This document shows, piece by piece, positions 7,095 to 15,560 of a DNA stretch of 64,000 nt (position 1 is the stretch's first letter; each line of letters starts with the position of its first letter). Position numbers and translations under genes: made by a program. The DNA comes from Mesorhizobium carmichaelinearum (GTDB taxonomy: Bacteria; Pseudomonadota; Alphaproteobacteria; Rhizobiales; Rhizobiaceae). The stretch lies in NCBI RefSeq assembly GCF_900199455.1, contig NZ_FZQR01000002.1:496001-560000 (forward strand), read 5' to 3'. The notes beneath the pieces were generated by a model. The model saw only the letters and a program-made list of their open reading frames with translations. It had not been told where the DNA came from and searched no databases.

Positions 7095-9805
7095 GACCGT
7101 CTTCGCAACCCGCCGGCCTTTCATCGTCTCACCATCGCCGGTGGGTGCGGCGCGAGAGCATCCTGTCGAGGCTGGAGCGGCACATCGACACGCGCATCGT
7201 GCTGTTCGCCGCGCCCGCAGGCTTCGGCAAGTCGACGACGATGGCGCAGTGGGCCGCCGAAGTCGCGCGCCACGGCCGGCTGACCGCATGGTTCTCCTGC
7301 GAGGCGACGGACAATGACGAAGGCGCCTTCCTGTCGCATCTGGTGGGCGCGCTGCGCCATCTCGTCCAGAACCCTGCCGAGCTCGACCTCGCCTTCCAGT
7401 CGAGCCCGATCCCACAGCTCGATGTCGTGCTCGCGGCAATGGTGGCGGGTTTTGCGGCGCGCGACGCCGAGATCACTCTGTTCTTCGACGACTACCACGC
7501 CATCGAAGCGCCGGCGGTGAAGCGCTTCATGGAGCGCCTGACCCGGCAGGCGCCCGCCAGCGTCGCCTTCGTCATCGGCTCACGCAACCTGCCCGACCTG
7601 CAGCTCGGCAAGCTCAGGGTGCTTGGCGACGTTTTCGAAATCGGCCCGGACGATCTGCGCTTCGCCTCGTCGGAAGCGGAAGCCTTCTTCAACGACAAAT
7701 TGGGCCTGAGCATCAGCAGCGGCACGGTGGAGACCTTGTGCTCACGGACCGAAGGCTGGGCCGCCGGACTGCAACTCGCTTCGCTGTCGCTCAGTGCCAC
7801 GCATGCTCCGGAAACCGTCATCGGCAATTTCACCGGCGCCAACCGCAACGTCGCCGATTTCCTGATGGGCGAAGTCTTTCTGGGGCTGCCGCCGGCCCTG
7901 GCGAAATTCCTGCTCCACAGTTCGATCTTCGAGCGCTTCAGCGCCGAGGCGTGCCGGGCGGTGATGCGCGCTGCGGACGCAGAGGCCGATATCACCGAAA
8001 TCGAGACCCGCAATCTGTTCCTGGTGCCGCTCGACGAGGAGCGGCGCTGGTTCCGCTATCATCATCTGTTCCACGACTTCCTCAGCCGTGAAATGGAACG
8101 GCGCGAACCGGAGATGATCGCACCGCTGCATCTGGCAGCAGCCGAATGGTTCGGCGAACGCAAGATGCTGACCGAGGCGATCGGGCACGCGCTCGCCGCC
8201 GGCGACCAGGCCCGCGCGGCGGTGTTCGTCGAGAACAACGCGCTCGAACTCATCGCCCAGTGCCAGCTGCTTTATGTGCGCCAATTGCTGGCGCTGCTGC
8301 CGAGGAAACTGGTCGACCAGCGCATCCGGCTGCAGCTTGTCGTGCTGTGGCTGGCGGTGCACTCAAGCCAGCCCGAGATCGCCCAGCAGACGCTCGCCAA
8401 TGCGCGCAAGCTTGTCGAGACCGGGCCGGCCGACGGCAAGGATCCGGGCACGCTGACCGGCACCACGATCGAGGCCGAAATCGCCGTGCTCGAAGCCGCC
8501 GTGCACAGCACGCTGGAGCGGTTCGAGGCCGCGCGCGACACCGCACTGTCTGCCCTGCGCATCATCGCGCCCGACGCCTGGTTCATGGAAGGCGCGACGG
8601 CCAATGTCATCGGCTACAATCTCTATGCGCTGGGCGACCTCGAAGGCGCGCGGGCGGCGGCGGACGCGGCGCGCAAGGCGCATGAGCGAAGCGGCAGCCT
8701 GCTCGGCGTCACCATCGCCAATTGCTACATGGCCGTCATCGAACGCTCGGCCGGCCGACTGCCCGCCGCCGAAAGGCTGCTGCGCAACACGATCATCGAG
8801 GCGAGGACGCGGATCGGCGCGAACTCCTATGCCGAGGCGCTGGCCGGAACGCTGCTTGCCGAACTCGCCTATGAGACCAACGCATCGGGCGAGGCGCTGA
8901 CGCTGGTCGAGAATCTCGGGCCGCTGATCGAGGGTGCCGCGGTGATCGTCTATCCGCTGGCCAGCGTGCCGACCTATGCCCGCGTGCTGCAGCTGACCGG
9001 TCGCGGCGATGCGGCACTCAACATGCTGGAGCGCGTCTACCAGCGCGTGCGCGGCTCCGTCTATCGCCGCCTTGCTTCGGTGCTGGTGCATGATCGCATC
9101 CGGCTGCTCATCGACCAGAACCGCACCGCCGAGGCACGCGCCCTGCTCGACGAGCATCGTCGCGAAAGCACTGAGACCGCCCCCACTGTCGCCAATGAAT
9201 TCGAGTTCTTCGCTGAAGGCAGGCTGCTGACGGCGGAAAAATCCTACGCGGCGGCCGCGGCACTTTTCGACGCGCTGCTGGAGCGGACGAAAAGCAGCGG
9301 GCGCATGCGCCGCCACATACTGGCGCTGATCCTGCGCGCCAAGAATGCCGGCCAGGACCAGCGCGAGGCCGATCGCCATCTCCTCGAAGCGCTGCGCCTT
9401 GCCCAGCCCTCCGGCTTCATCCGCTCCTTCGTCGACGAGGGCAAGCCTGTCGTCGAAGTGTTGATGCGGCTGCGCGCGGCACAGGCAAAGACCGACCCGG
9501 CCCTGTCGGCCTATGCGACGCGCATCATCGATGCCGCGCAGGCCATGCCCGTGGCGACACGCAAGCCGGCGACACCGGCTGTCGAGAAGGAGCAACTCAC
9601 CCAGCGCGAGTCCGAACTGCTGCGCTGCCTGTCGGAAGGCATGTCCAACCGCGACATCGCGGTCGCGCTGTCGGTGAGCGAAACGACGGTGAAATGGCAT
9701 TTGAAGAACATTTTCGGCAAGCTCTCAGTATCGAACCGCGTCCAGGCCGTGCGCGCAGCCCAGGCCGCCGCAACCCTCCGTCCCCCTCCGAAAGGAGGGG
9801 CATAG
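7091..9805 (+). CDS. Large LuxR-family regulator with MalT-like STAND ATPase
   Basis: The protein has 904 residues from the ATG at 7091, which overlaps the acetyltransferase stop. An N-terminal P-loop (APAGFGKST, residues 42-49) and a Walker B strand ending in FFDDYH mark a STAND/MalT-type NTPase. A long helical TPR-like region follows, and a C-terminal LuxR helix-turn-helix (LTQRESELLRCLSEGMSNRDIA and TVKWHLKNIF). Such proteins oligomerise with ATP and an inducer, then activate transcription. The nearest downstream target is the amidohydrolase/liv operon that starts at 9890, but this is inference. It could instead act at a distance. Confidence 0.88.
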   Translation: MRPSSQPAGLSSSHHRRWVRRESILSRLERHIDTRIVLFAAPAGFGKSTTMAQWAAEVARHGRLTAWFSCEATDNDEGAFLSHLVGALRHLVQNPAELDLAFQSSPIPQLDVVLAAMVAGFAARDAEITLFFDDYHAIEAPAVKRFMERLTRQAPASVAFVIGSRNLPDLQLGKLRVLGDVFEIGPDDLRFASSEAEAFFNDKLGLSISSGTVETLCSRTEGWAAGLQLASLSLSATHAPETVIGNFTGANRNVADFLMGEVFLGLPPALAKFLLHSSIFERFSAEACRAVMRAADAEADITEIETRNLFLVPLDEERRWFRYHHLFHDFLSREMERREPEMIAPLHLAAAEWFGERKMLTEAIGHALAAGDQARAAVFVENNALELIAQCQLLYVRQLLALLPRKLVDQRIRLQLVVLWLAVHSSQPEIAQQTLANARKLVETGPADGKDPGTLTGTTIEAEIAVLEAAVHSTLERFEAARDTALSALRIIAPDAWFMEGATANVIGYNLYALGDLEGARAAADAARKAHERSGSLLGVTIANCYMAVIERSAGRLPAAERLLRNTIIEARTRIGANSYAEALAGTLLAELAYETNASGEALTLVENLGPLIEGAAVIVYPLASVPTYARVLQLTGRGDAALNMLERVYQRVRGSVYRRLASVLVHDRIRLLIDQNRTAEARALLDEHRRESTETAPTVANEFEFFAEGRLLTAEKSYAAAAALFDALLERTKSSGRMRRHILALILRAKNAGQDQREADRHLLEALRLAQPSGFIRSFVDEGKPVVEVLMRLRAAQAKTDPALSAYATRIIDAAQAMPVATRKPATPAVEKEQLTQRESELLRCLSEGMSNRDIAVALSVSETTVKWHLKNIFGKLSVSNRVQAVRAAQAAATLRPPPKGGA
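9783..9800 (+). other. Short stem-loop at the end of the LuxR-family gene
   Basis: CCCCTCC and GGAGGGG pair perfectly around a GAAA tetraloop, just before the stop codon. No T-run follows, so it is not a standard intrinsic terminator. It may slow or shield the transcript end before the next gene. Confidence 0.45.
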
Positions 9806-9889
9806 ACATCCGGCACAGCCCCCTCTTTAGGGTCGGGCCATGGGATCGTTAGCCTGCTAGCGTCGTCCGGATTGTAGAGGACGCTGCTT

Positions 9890-11011
9890 ATGGCGACAGG
9901 TTACGTTTTTCACGAACAGCTGATGTGGCATGACACCGGCCCCAGCGCCGACATGATGCCTCCCGGCCGTTTCGTGGAACCCGGACGCCATCTGGAATCG
10001 CCGGGGTCGAAGCGCCGGCTGAACAATTTGATCCAGGTCAGCGGCCTGGCGCGCCATCTGGTGCCGATCCTTGCCGAGCCGGTGACGGTCGAGGACCTGC
10101 TGCGCGTGCACACGCAGCGCCACGTCGACGACATCAGGATGCTCAGCGAACGCGGTTCCGGCTTCGCCGGCCCGCAGGCGCCGATCGGCCTCAACAGTTT
10201 CGACATCGCCCTGCTCTCGACCGGAACCACCTATGCGGCGATGCGCGCGGTGCTGACCGGCCGTGTCGACAACGCTTACGCGCTGGCGCGGCCGCCGGGG
10301 CACCATGCCGAGCCCGACCAGGCGATGGGCAACTGCCTGTTCTCCAACATCGGCGTCTCCGTGCGCCGGCTGCAACATGAGGGCCTGCTCGGCCGCGCGG
10401 CGATAGTCGACTGGGATGTGCATCACGGCAACGGCACCGAGACGGTTTTCTATTCCGACCCGTCGGTGCTGACGATTTCCCTGCACCAGGACAATCTCTA
10501 TCCGACCGGGCGCGGCGCGCTGGCCGACAATGGCAAGGGCGAAGGCGAAGGCTACAACATCAACATCCCGCTGCCTGCCGGCAGTGGCACCGGCGCCTAT
10601 GAGGCGACCTTCGACCGCGTCGTCGCTCCGGCGTTGCGTGCCTACAAGCCGGATCTCGTCATCGTCGCTTCCGGTTTCGATGCCTCGGGCTTCGATCCGC
10701 TCGGGCGCATGATGCTCAACAGCGAATGCTTCCGGCGCCTTGCCGCGCGCATGGTGGCGCTCGCTGCCGAGACATCGAACGGACGCCTGATGATGTCCCA
10801 TGAAGGCGGCTACTCCGAAGGCTATGTGCCGTTCTGCGGCCATGCCGTCATCGAGACCTTGGCCAATCACCGCACCGAAGTAGTCGACCCGCTGTCGGAT
10901 CATATCGACGAATGGGCCGGGCAGGATTTGCAGCCGCATCAGGCAGCGGTAATCGACGCCGCCGAAGGCCTGCTCGCCGGCCTGCGTCAACGCCTCGCAA
11001 GTGCTGCCTGA
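9890..11011 (+). CDS. Histone deacetylase-family amidohydrolase (class II type, acetylpolyamine amidohydrolase-like)
   Basis: This 373-residue zinc amidohydrolase has the class II HDAC motifs: RPPGHHA (paired histidines), DWDVHHGNGT (Asp and His zinc ligands), GFDASGFDP (second Asp ligand) and MMSHEGGYSEGY near the end. Bacterial relatives remove acetyl or other acyl groups from polyamines or small amides. The gene leads an operon: its stop lies four bases before the livH-like start, and permeases, ATPases and a binding protein follow. I infer that it cleaves an acylated amine or amide imported by that transporter. Substrate is unproven. Confidence 0.88.
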   Translation: MATGYVFHEQLMWHDTGPSADMMPPGRFVEPGRHLESPGSKRRLNNLIQVSGLARHLVPILAEPVTVEDLLRVHTQRHVDDIRMLSERGSGFAGPQAPIGLNSFDIALLSTGTTYAAMRAVLTGRVDNAYALARPPGHHAEPDQAMGNCLFSNIGVSVRRLQHEGLLGRAAIVDWDVHHGNGTETVFYSDPSVLTISLHQDNLYPTGRGALADNGKGEGEGYNINIPLPAGSGTGAYEATFDRVVAPALRAYKPDLVIVASGFDASGFDPLGRMMLNSECFRRLAARMVALAAETSNGRLMMSHEGGYSEGYVPFCGHAVIETLANHRTEVVDPLSDHIDEWAGQDLQPHQAAVIDAAEGLLAGLRQRLASAA

Positions 11012-11015
11012 CACG

Positions 11016-11873
11016 ATGGATTTTGTCGTCACCACACTCCTCAACGCGCTGACGCTGATCAGCATTCTGATGCTGGTCGGGCTCGGGCTGGCGATCAGTT
11101 TCGGCCTTATGAACGTGACCAATCTGGCGCATGGCGAGTTCGTCACCGTCGGCGCCTTCGCGGTCTATTTCGTCCAGAGCATCGGCGGCTCCTTCTGGCT
11201 GGGGCTGGCCGCCGCTCCCATCGCCGGCGCGGTGGTCGGCTGCATCCTGGAATTCGCCATCATCCGCCATCTCTATTCGCGGCCGGTCTCGACCGTGCTT
11301 GCCACCTGGGGCGTCAGCCTGATCCTGCAGCAAGGGCTGGAACTGACCTTCGGTCTTGGCGCCAAGCCGGTGACGCCACCGATCGAAGGCACGCTCGACC
11401 TGTTCTTCACCGTCTATCCGGCCTACCGGCTGATCCTGATCGCCATCGCCATGCTGACCTTGCTCGGCGTCATCCTGCTGATCAGCCGGACCTCCTTCGG
11501 GCTCGATATCCGCACCGTCATCCAGAACCGCGAAATGGCAGAGGGCGTCGGCATCAACACGCGGCGCACCTACGCCATCGCCTTCACCTTCGGTGCGGCC
11601 ATTGCCGGGCTCGCCGGCGGGCTGGTCGCGCCGCTGGCGATCGTGCTGCCGCAGATGGGCGTGAACTATCTCGCCAACGCCTTCTTCGTCGTCATTGTCG
11701 GTGGCGTCGGCTCGATCGGAGGCCTCGTCGCCGGCAGTGTCTTCGTCGGCGGGCTGACCAGCGTACTCAACTACCAGATCTCGCCATCGCTGGCGCAAGC
11801 GATCGTGCTGCTGGCGGCCATCGTCGCTGTCCGTCTGCGGCCCAACGGCCTGTTCAACGGAGCGTCGCGATGA
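11016..11873 (+). CDS. Branched-chain amino acid-type ABC permease (LivH family)
   Basis: This 285-residue inner-membrane permease is mostly hydrophobic, with the LivH-family early motif GLAISFGLMNVTNLAHGE and a C-terminal RPNGLF. The ATG at 11016 is preferred; a GTG at 11001 overlaps the amidohydrolase and adds only five residues. It forms the transmembrane pair with the next gene, whose start overlaps this stop by ATGA. With the UrtA/AmiC-like binding protein at 14343, the importer more likely takes an amide or urea-like compound than leucine. Confidence 0.9.
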   Translation: MDFVVTTLLNALTLISILMLVGLGLAISFGLMNVTNLAHGEFVTVGAFAVYFVQSIGGSFWLGLAAAPIAGAVVGCILEFAIIRHLYSRPVSTVLATWGVSLILQQGLELTFGLGAKPVTPPIEGTLDLFFTVYPAYRLILIAIAMLTLLGVILLISRTSFGLDIRTVIQNREMAEGVGINTRRTYAIAFTFGAAIAGLAGGLVAPLAIVLPQMGVNYLANAFFVVIVGGVGSIGGLVAGSVFVGGLTSVLNYQISPSLAQAIVLLAAIVAVRLRPNGLFNGASR

Positions 11874-12856
11874 TCGCGCGGGACCGCAACTGGCTGCTGA
11901 TCTTTGCCGTCTGCGCGGCACTCGCGGTTCTCTATCCCCTTTTCGCCGACGGCTACCAGCTGACGGTGATCCGCGACGCGCTGATCTTCGGCCTGTTCGC
12001 GGCCAGCCTTGATTTCTTTTGGGGCCGCACCGGCATCCTGTGTTTCGGCCATGCCGCCTTCTTCGGCATTGGCGGCTACATCATGGCGCTCATCACGCTC
12101 AACGACGCCATCCCCTTCGGCAGCCTGCTCGGCATCATGGGCGCGGTGGCCGGGGCTGCCTTCATTGCCGCCATCATCGGCTACTTCCTGTTCTTCGGCG
12201 GCATCCGCGGCAGCTACTTCACCATCGTCACGCTCGCCATGGGCGTCATCTGCCAGCAAGCCGCCGTCTCCTGGAGCTCGGTCACTGGCGGCGACAGCGG
12301 CCTGATCGGCATCCCGCCGATCGAATTCGATCTTGGCGGCACGCATGTCGATCTCAGCCAGGATCTGCCCTCCTACATCTTCGTCGCGGCCATCGTCGCG
12401 GTGGTCGTGCTGGCGCTGTGGTCGATCAGCCGTGGCCGCTGGGGCACCGTGCTCACCGCCATCCAGGACAATGAAGTCCGCGCGGCGGCCCTCGGCCACA
12501 ATGCGCCGTTGCGGCTGCTCGTCACCTTCGTCGTTTCGGCGGCAATCGCCGGGCTTGCCGGCGCGCTCTATGTCTGCATGGCCGGGCTGGTGGCGCCCGA
12601 TCTGTCCGGACTGCTGCTGTCGACTGAAGTGATCGTCTGGGTGGCGGTCGGCGGGCGCGGCACGCTGCTTGGTCCGGTGCTCGGCGCGATTTTCATCCAG
12701 CGTGCGCAGCAGACGATCAGCAGCTTCAACCCGAGCCTGTGGCCGCTGCTGCTCGGCTGCGTCTTCGTCATCATCGTCTTCGTGCTGCCGGACGGCATCT
12801 TGTCGATCTACGCGCGGCTGAAGAGCCTGCTCAAAGGCAGGAGGCGCGCGCAATGA
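11870..12856 (+). CDS. Branched-chain amino acid-type ABC permease (LivM family)
   Basis: This 328-residue permease has about ten predicted hydrophobic segments and the family loop that contacts the ATPase (TAIQDNEVRAAALGHN). The ending LPDGILSIYARL matches LivM partners. It overlaps both neighbours by four bases (ATGA), a sign of coupled translation and balanced assembly with the livH-like permease. Confidence 0.92.
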   Translation: MIARDRNWLLIFAVCAALAVLYPLFADGYQLTVIRDALIFGLFAASLDFFWGRTGILCFGHAAFFGIGGYIMALITLNDAIPFGSLLGIMGAVAGAAFIAAIIGYFLFFGGIRGSYFTIVTLAMGVICQQAAVSWSSVTGGDSGLIGIPPIEFDLGGTHVDLSQDLPSYIFVAAIVAVVVLALWSISRGRWGTVLTAIQDNEVRAAALGHNAPLRLLVTFVVSAAIAGLAGALYVCMAGLVAPDLSGLLLSTEVIVWVAVGGRGTLLGPVLGAIFIQRAQQTISSFNPSLWPLLLGCVFVIIVFVLPDGILSIYARLKSLLKGRRRAQ

Positions 12857-13557
12857 GCGACGTCCTGCTCCAGGTCGAAAATGTCGGCATCCGCTTTGGC
12901 GGGCTGCAAGCGCTGGAAGGCTTGAACCTGACCGTGCGCGACAAGGAGCTCTGCTGCATCATCGGGCCGAACGGCGCCGGCAAGAGCACTTTCCTCAACG
13001 TGCTGACCGGCACGCTTCGCCCGACCAGCGGCAGCGTGCGCTTCCTCGGCGACGACATTGCCGGCCTGCCGCTTCACCGCATCGCGCGGCTCGGCATCGC
13101 CCGCAAATTCCAGATCCCGTCGGTCTTTCCAAGCCTCTCGGTGGAAGACAATCTCAAGGTGGCACGGTGGGGCGCGCCCTCGCCGGCGCGCCCGGTCGGT
13201 GAGTTGCTGGAACTGGTCGCGCTCAGCAATCGCGCGGCCACGCTGGCCGGCGAACTCGCGCATGGCCAGAAACAATGGCTGGAAATCGGCATGGCGCTGG
13301 CGATCGAGCCAAGGCTGCTGCTGCTCGACGAGCCGACCGCCGGCATGACGCCGCAAGAAACGTTGGCGACCGCCGAGATGTTGCTGCGGCTCAAGGGCGA
13401 GTTCTCGATCGTCGCCGTCGAACACGACATCCGTTTCGTGCGGGCGCTGAACTGCGAGACGCTGGTGCTGCATCAGGGGCGCCGGCTGCGCAGCGGCCCT
13501 TTCCACGACATCGAGACCGACGAAATGGTCCGCGACGTCTATCTGGGGAGGCGCTGA
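12853..13557 (+). CDS. ABC transporter ATP-binding protein (LivG family)
   Basis: This 234-residue ATPase has Walker A (GPNGAGKST), a signature block that reads LAHGQKQWLEI instead of the common LSGGQ, Walker B with LLLDEPTAGM, and the switch His in VEHDIRF. The LivG-type signature is often altered this way, as in urea transporter ATPases (UrtD), which fits the binding protein of this operon. The ATG at 12853 overlaps the livM-like stop. Confidence 0.92.
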   Translation: MSDVLLQVENVGIRFGGLQALEGLNLTVRDKELCCIIGPNGAGKSTFLNVLTGTLRPTSGSVRFLGDDIAGLPLHRIARLGIARKFQIPSVFPSLSVEDNLKVARWGAPSPARPVGELLELVALSNRAATLAGELAHGQKQWLEIGMALAIEPRLLLLDEPTAGMTPQETLATAEMLLRLKGEFSIVAVEHDIRFVRALNCETLVLHQGRRLRSGPFHDIETDEMVRDVYLGRR

Positions 13558-13559
13558 CC

Positions 13560-14261
13560 ATGCTGCGGACACTCGCGGTCTCGGCCGGCTACGGCCTGCT
13601 CCCGGTGCTGAACGGCATCGACCTCAGCGTGGCATCAGGCGAAGTCGTCGGCCTGCTCGGCCGCAACGGCGCCGGCAAGACGACGCTGCTGCGCGTCATC
13701 GCCGGCGGCCTGAAGGTGAGCGGTGGTGCCGTGGTTCTCGGCGATCAGGACCTTACCAACGCGCCGGCCTTCCGCCGGGCGCGGGCGGGCATCGCCCACG
13801 TGCCGCAAGGACGTGGCATCTTCAACCAGCTGACCGTGCGGCAAAACCTGGAGGTCGGCACGCGTGCCGCCAGGGACCGTGGCGACGGCGGCATTCCTGA
13901 CGATATCTTCGGCTATTTTCCGATCCTGCGCGAACGCGACGCACAGATCGCCGGCACGCTTTCGGGCGGCCAGCAGCAGATGCTGGCGATCGGCCGCGCG
14001 CTCTGCGGCCTGCCGTCGTTGCTGCTGCTCGACGAGCCCTCGGAAGGCATCCAGCCGAACATCGTGCAGTCGATCGCCGAGCTGGTGCCGCGCATCGCCC
14101 GCGAGCGCGGCATCGCGATCGTTCTGGTCGAGCAGAATCTCGATCTTGTTCTCAAGGCAGCGGACCGCTGCCTGGTGATGGAAAAAGGCAGGATCGTCCA
14201 CGAGGGCACGCCAGAGGCGTTCGCCGACGAGAGCCTGCTCAAGGATTTGTTGGCCCTATAG
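13560..14261 (+). CDS. ABC transporter ATP-binding protein (LivF family)
   Basis: This 233-residue ATPase has Walker A (GRNGAGKTT), the family's HVPQGRGIF block, signature LSGGQQQML, Walker B LLLDEPSEGIQ and the switch segment VEQNLDL. It pairs with the LivG-like ATPase to power uptake. Its start follows the previous stop by two bases. A longer frame reading back to 13275 runs through the livG-like gene and is rejected. Confidence 0.93.
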   Translation: MLRTLAVSAGYGLLPVLNGIDLSVASGEVVGLLGRNGAGKTTLLRVIAGGLKVSGGAVVLGDQDLTNAPAFRRARAGIAHVPQGRGIFNQLTVRQNLEVGTRAARDRGDGGIPDDIFGYFPILRERDAQIAGTLSGGQQQMLAIGRALCGLPSLLLLDEPSEGIQPNIVQSIAELVPRIARERGIAIVLVEQNLDLVLKAADRCLVMEKGRIVHEGTPEAFADESLLKDLLAL

Positions 14262-14342
14262 AGCGCGCCTGAAGCGCGCCTGGGACCTCTTGGCTTTGTA
14301 AGGCGTGCATGGCGCGCGCCTGGACTGGAAGGGAACATAACA

Positions 14343-15512
14343 ATGATAAGCAGAAGAACTATTCTCAAATCCGGCGGCGCTGCCGCCGCCTTCGCCATGG
14401 TCGGCGCGCCATCGATCCTGCGCGCCGCCGACACCGTCAAGGTCGGCCTGTCGATCCCGATCACCGGACTGCAGGCGATCCTCGGCGAGACGCTGCTCAA
14501 TTGCTACAAGCTCGCCGCCGCCGAACTCAACGCCGCCAACGGCATTGGCGGCCGCCAGGTCGAACTGTTCATCGAGGACAACCAGACCACGACCAAGGGC
14601 GCCATCGACAAGGCGCGCAAGCTCCTCAACGAAGACAAGGTCGACGTGGTCATGGGCACGATCATTTCGCCCGAACGCAGCGCGACATTGTCGGTGACGT
14701 CGAAGGCCAAGAAGCTGTTCTTCTACCCGACCAATTTCGAGGGCGGCGAATGCAACCGCTACTTCGTCGCCACCGGCCCGATCCCGATGCAGCAGGTCGA
14801 CCCGATGATGCCATGGGTGGCGGAGAATCTCGGCAAGACCATCTATGTCATGGCTTCCGACTATGCCTGGCCGCAGAAGATGACCGAGGCGATCACCGCG
14901 GCCTATGAGAAGGCCGGCGGCAAGATCATCGGCGCCGACTACTATCCGTTCGGCACCACGGATTTCGGCCCGGCCTTCCAGAAGATCAAGTCGCTGAAGC
15001 CCGATGTCGTGTGGTCGATGGTGGTCGGCAACGACGCCGTCACCCAGCTCAAGCAGTATCGCTCCTTCGACATCAAGCAGCCGCTGATCGCCCCGCTCGA
15101 CGAGGTCTTCAACAAGGACGCGCTGCCGCCGGGCGTCGCCGCCGGCACCTACGCGCCGCAGCCCTACTGGATGGCGCTCGACAATCCGGTCAACAAGAAG
15201 TTCATCGCGAGCTTCCGCGAGAAATTCGGCCAGGAGAAGATGGTCAACGGTATCGGCGAAGCCGGCTATAACGGCCTGCATCTCTATGCGCTGGCCGCCG
15301 AGAAGGCCGGATCGCTCAGGGATGACGATGTGCTCAAGGCGCTGCCGACGATCGAGTTCGACGCGCCGCAAGGCAAGATCCGCGTCGATGCCTCCAACAA
15401 CCACACGCTCTGCCATTCCTATGTCGGCAAGGCGGCGGCGGACGGCATCAGCTACCAGATCGCTAGGGATTTCGGCACCATCGCGCCGGTCACGCCTTAC
15501 TGCAAGGTGTAG
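14343..15512 (+). CDS. Periplasmic amide/urea-type substrate-binding protein (UrtA/AmiC-like)
   Basis: This 389-residue binding protein begins with SRRTILK and a hydrophobic stretch ending IPSILRAAD-like (A-M-V-G-A-P-S-I-L-R-A-A), so it is probably exported by the Tat pathway. Blocks such as FFYPTNFEGGE, YYPFGTTDFGPAF and KSLKPDVVWSMVVGNDA match the pattern of urea (UrtA) and short-chain amide (AmiC) receptors rather than leucine receptors. It follows the livF-like gene after 81 bases with a strong GGAAGGGA ribosome site. It defines what the operon imports, probably a small amide or acylated amine. Confidence 0.88.
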   Translation: MISRRTILKSGGAAAAFAMVGAPSILRAADTVKVGLSIPITGLQAILGETLLNCYKLAAAELNAANGIGGRQVELFIEDNQTTTKGAIDKARKLLNEDKVDVVMGTIISPERSATLSVTSKAKKLFFYPTNFEGGECNRYFVATGPIPMQQVDPMMPWVAENLGKTIYVMASDYAWPQKMTEAITAAYEKAGGKIIGADYYPFGTTDFGPAFQKIKSLKPDVVWSMVVGNDAVTQLKQYRSFDIKQPLIAPLDEVFNKDALPPGVAAGTYAPQPYWMALDNPVNKKFIASFREKFGQEKMVNGIGEAGYNGLHLYALAAEKAGSLRDDDVLKALPTIEFDAPQGKIRVDASNNHTLCHSYVGKAAADGISYQIARDFGTIAPVTPYCKV

Positions 15513-15530
15513 GACCTTACACCCAGCAAT

Positions 15531-15560
15531 CCTGACGGCGGCTTTGCCGCTGCCGTCAGG
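15531..15560. terminator. Stem-loop between convergent genes, possible two-way terminator
   Basis: CCTGACGGC and GCCGTCAGG form a perfect 9-bp stem, with a further GGC/GCC pairing inside the loop. It lies 18 bases after the binding-protein stop and overlaps the stop codon of the convergent acetolactate-synthase-like gene. There is no clear T-run. Confidence 0.55.

Noticed and set aside
14262..14342. GCGCGCCTG repeats after the livF-like gene
   Set aside because: Three short GC-rich copies at uneven spacing are likely chance in this composition.
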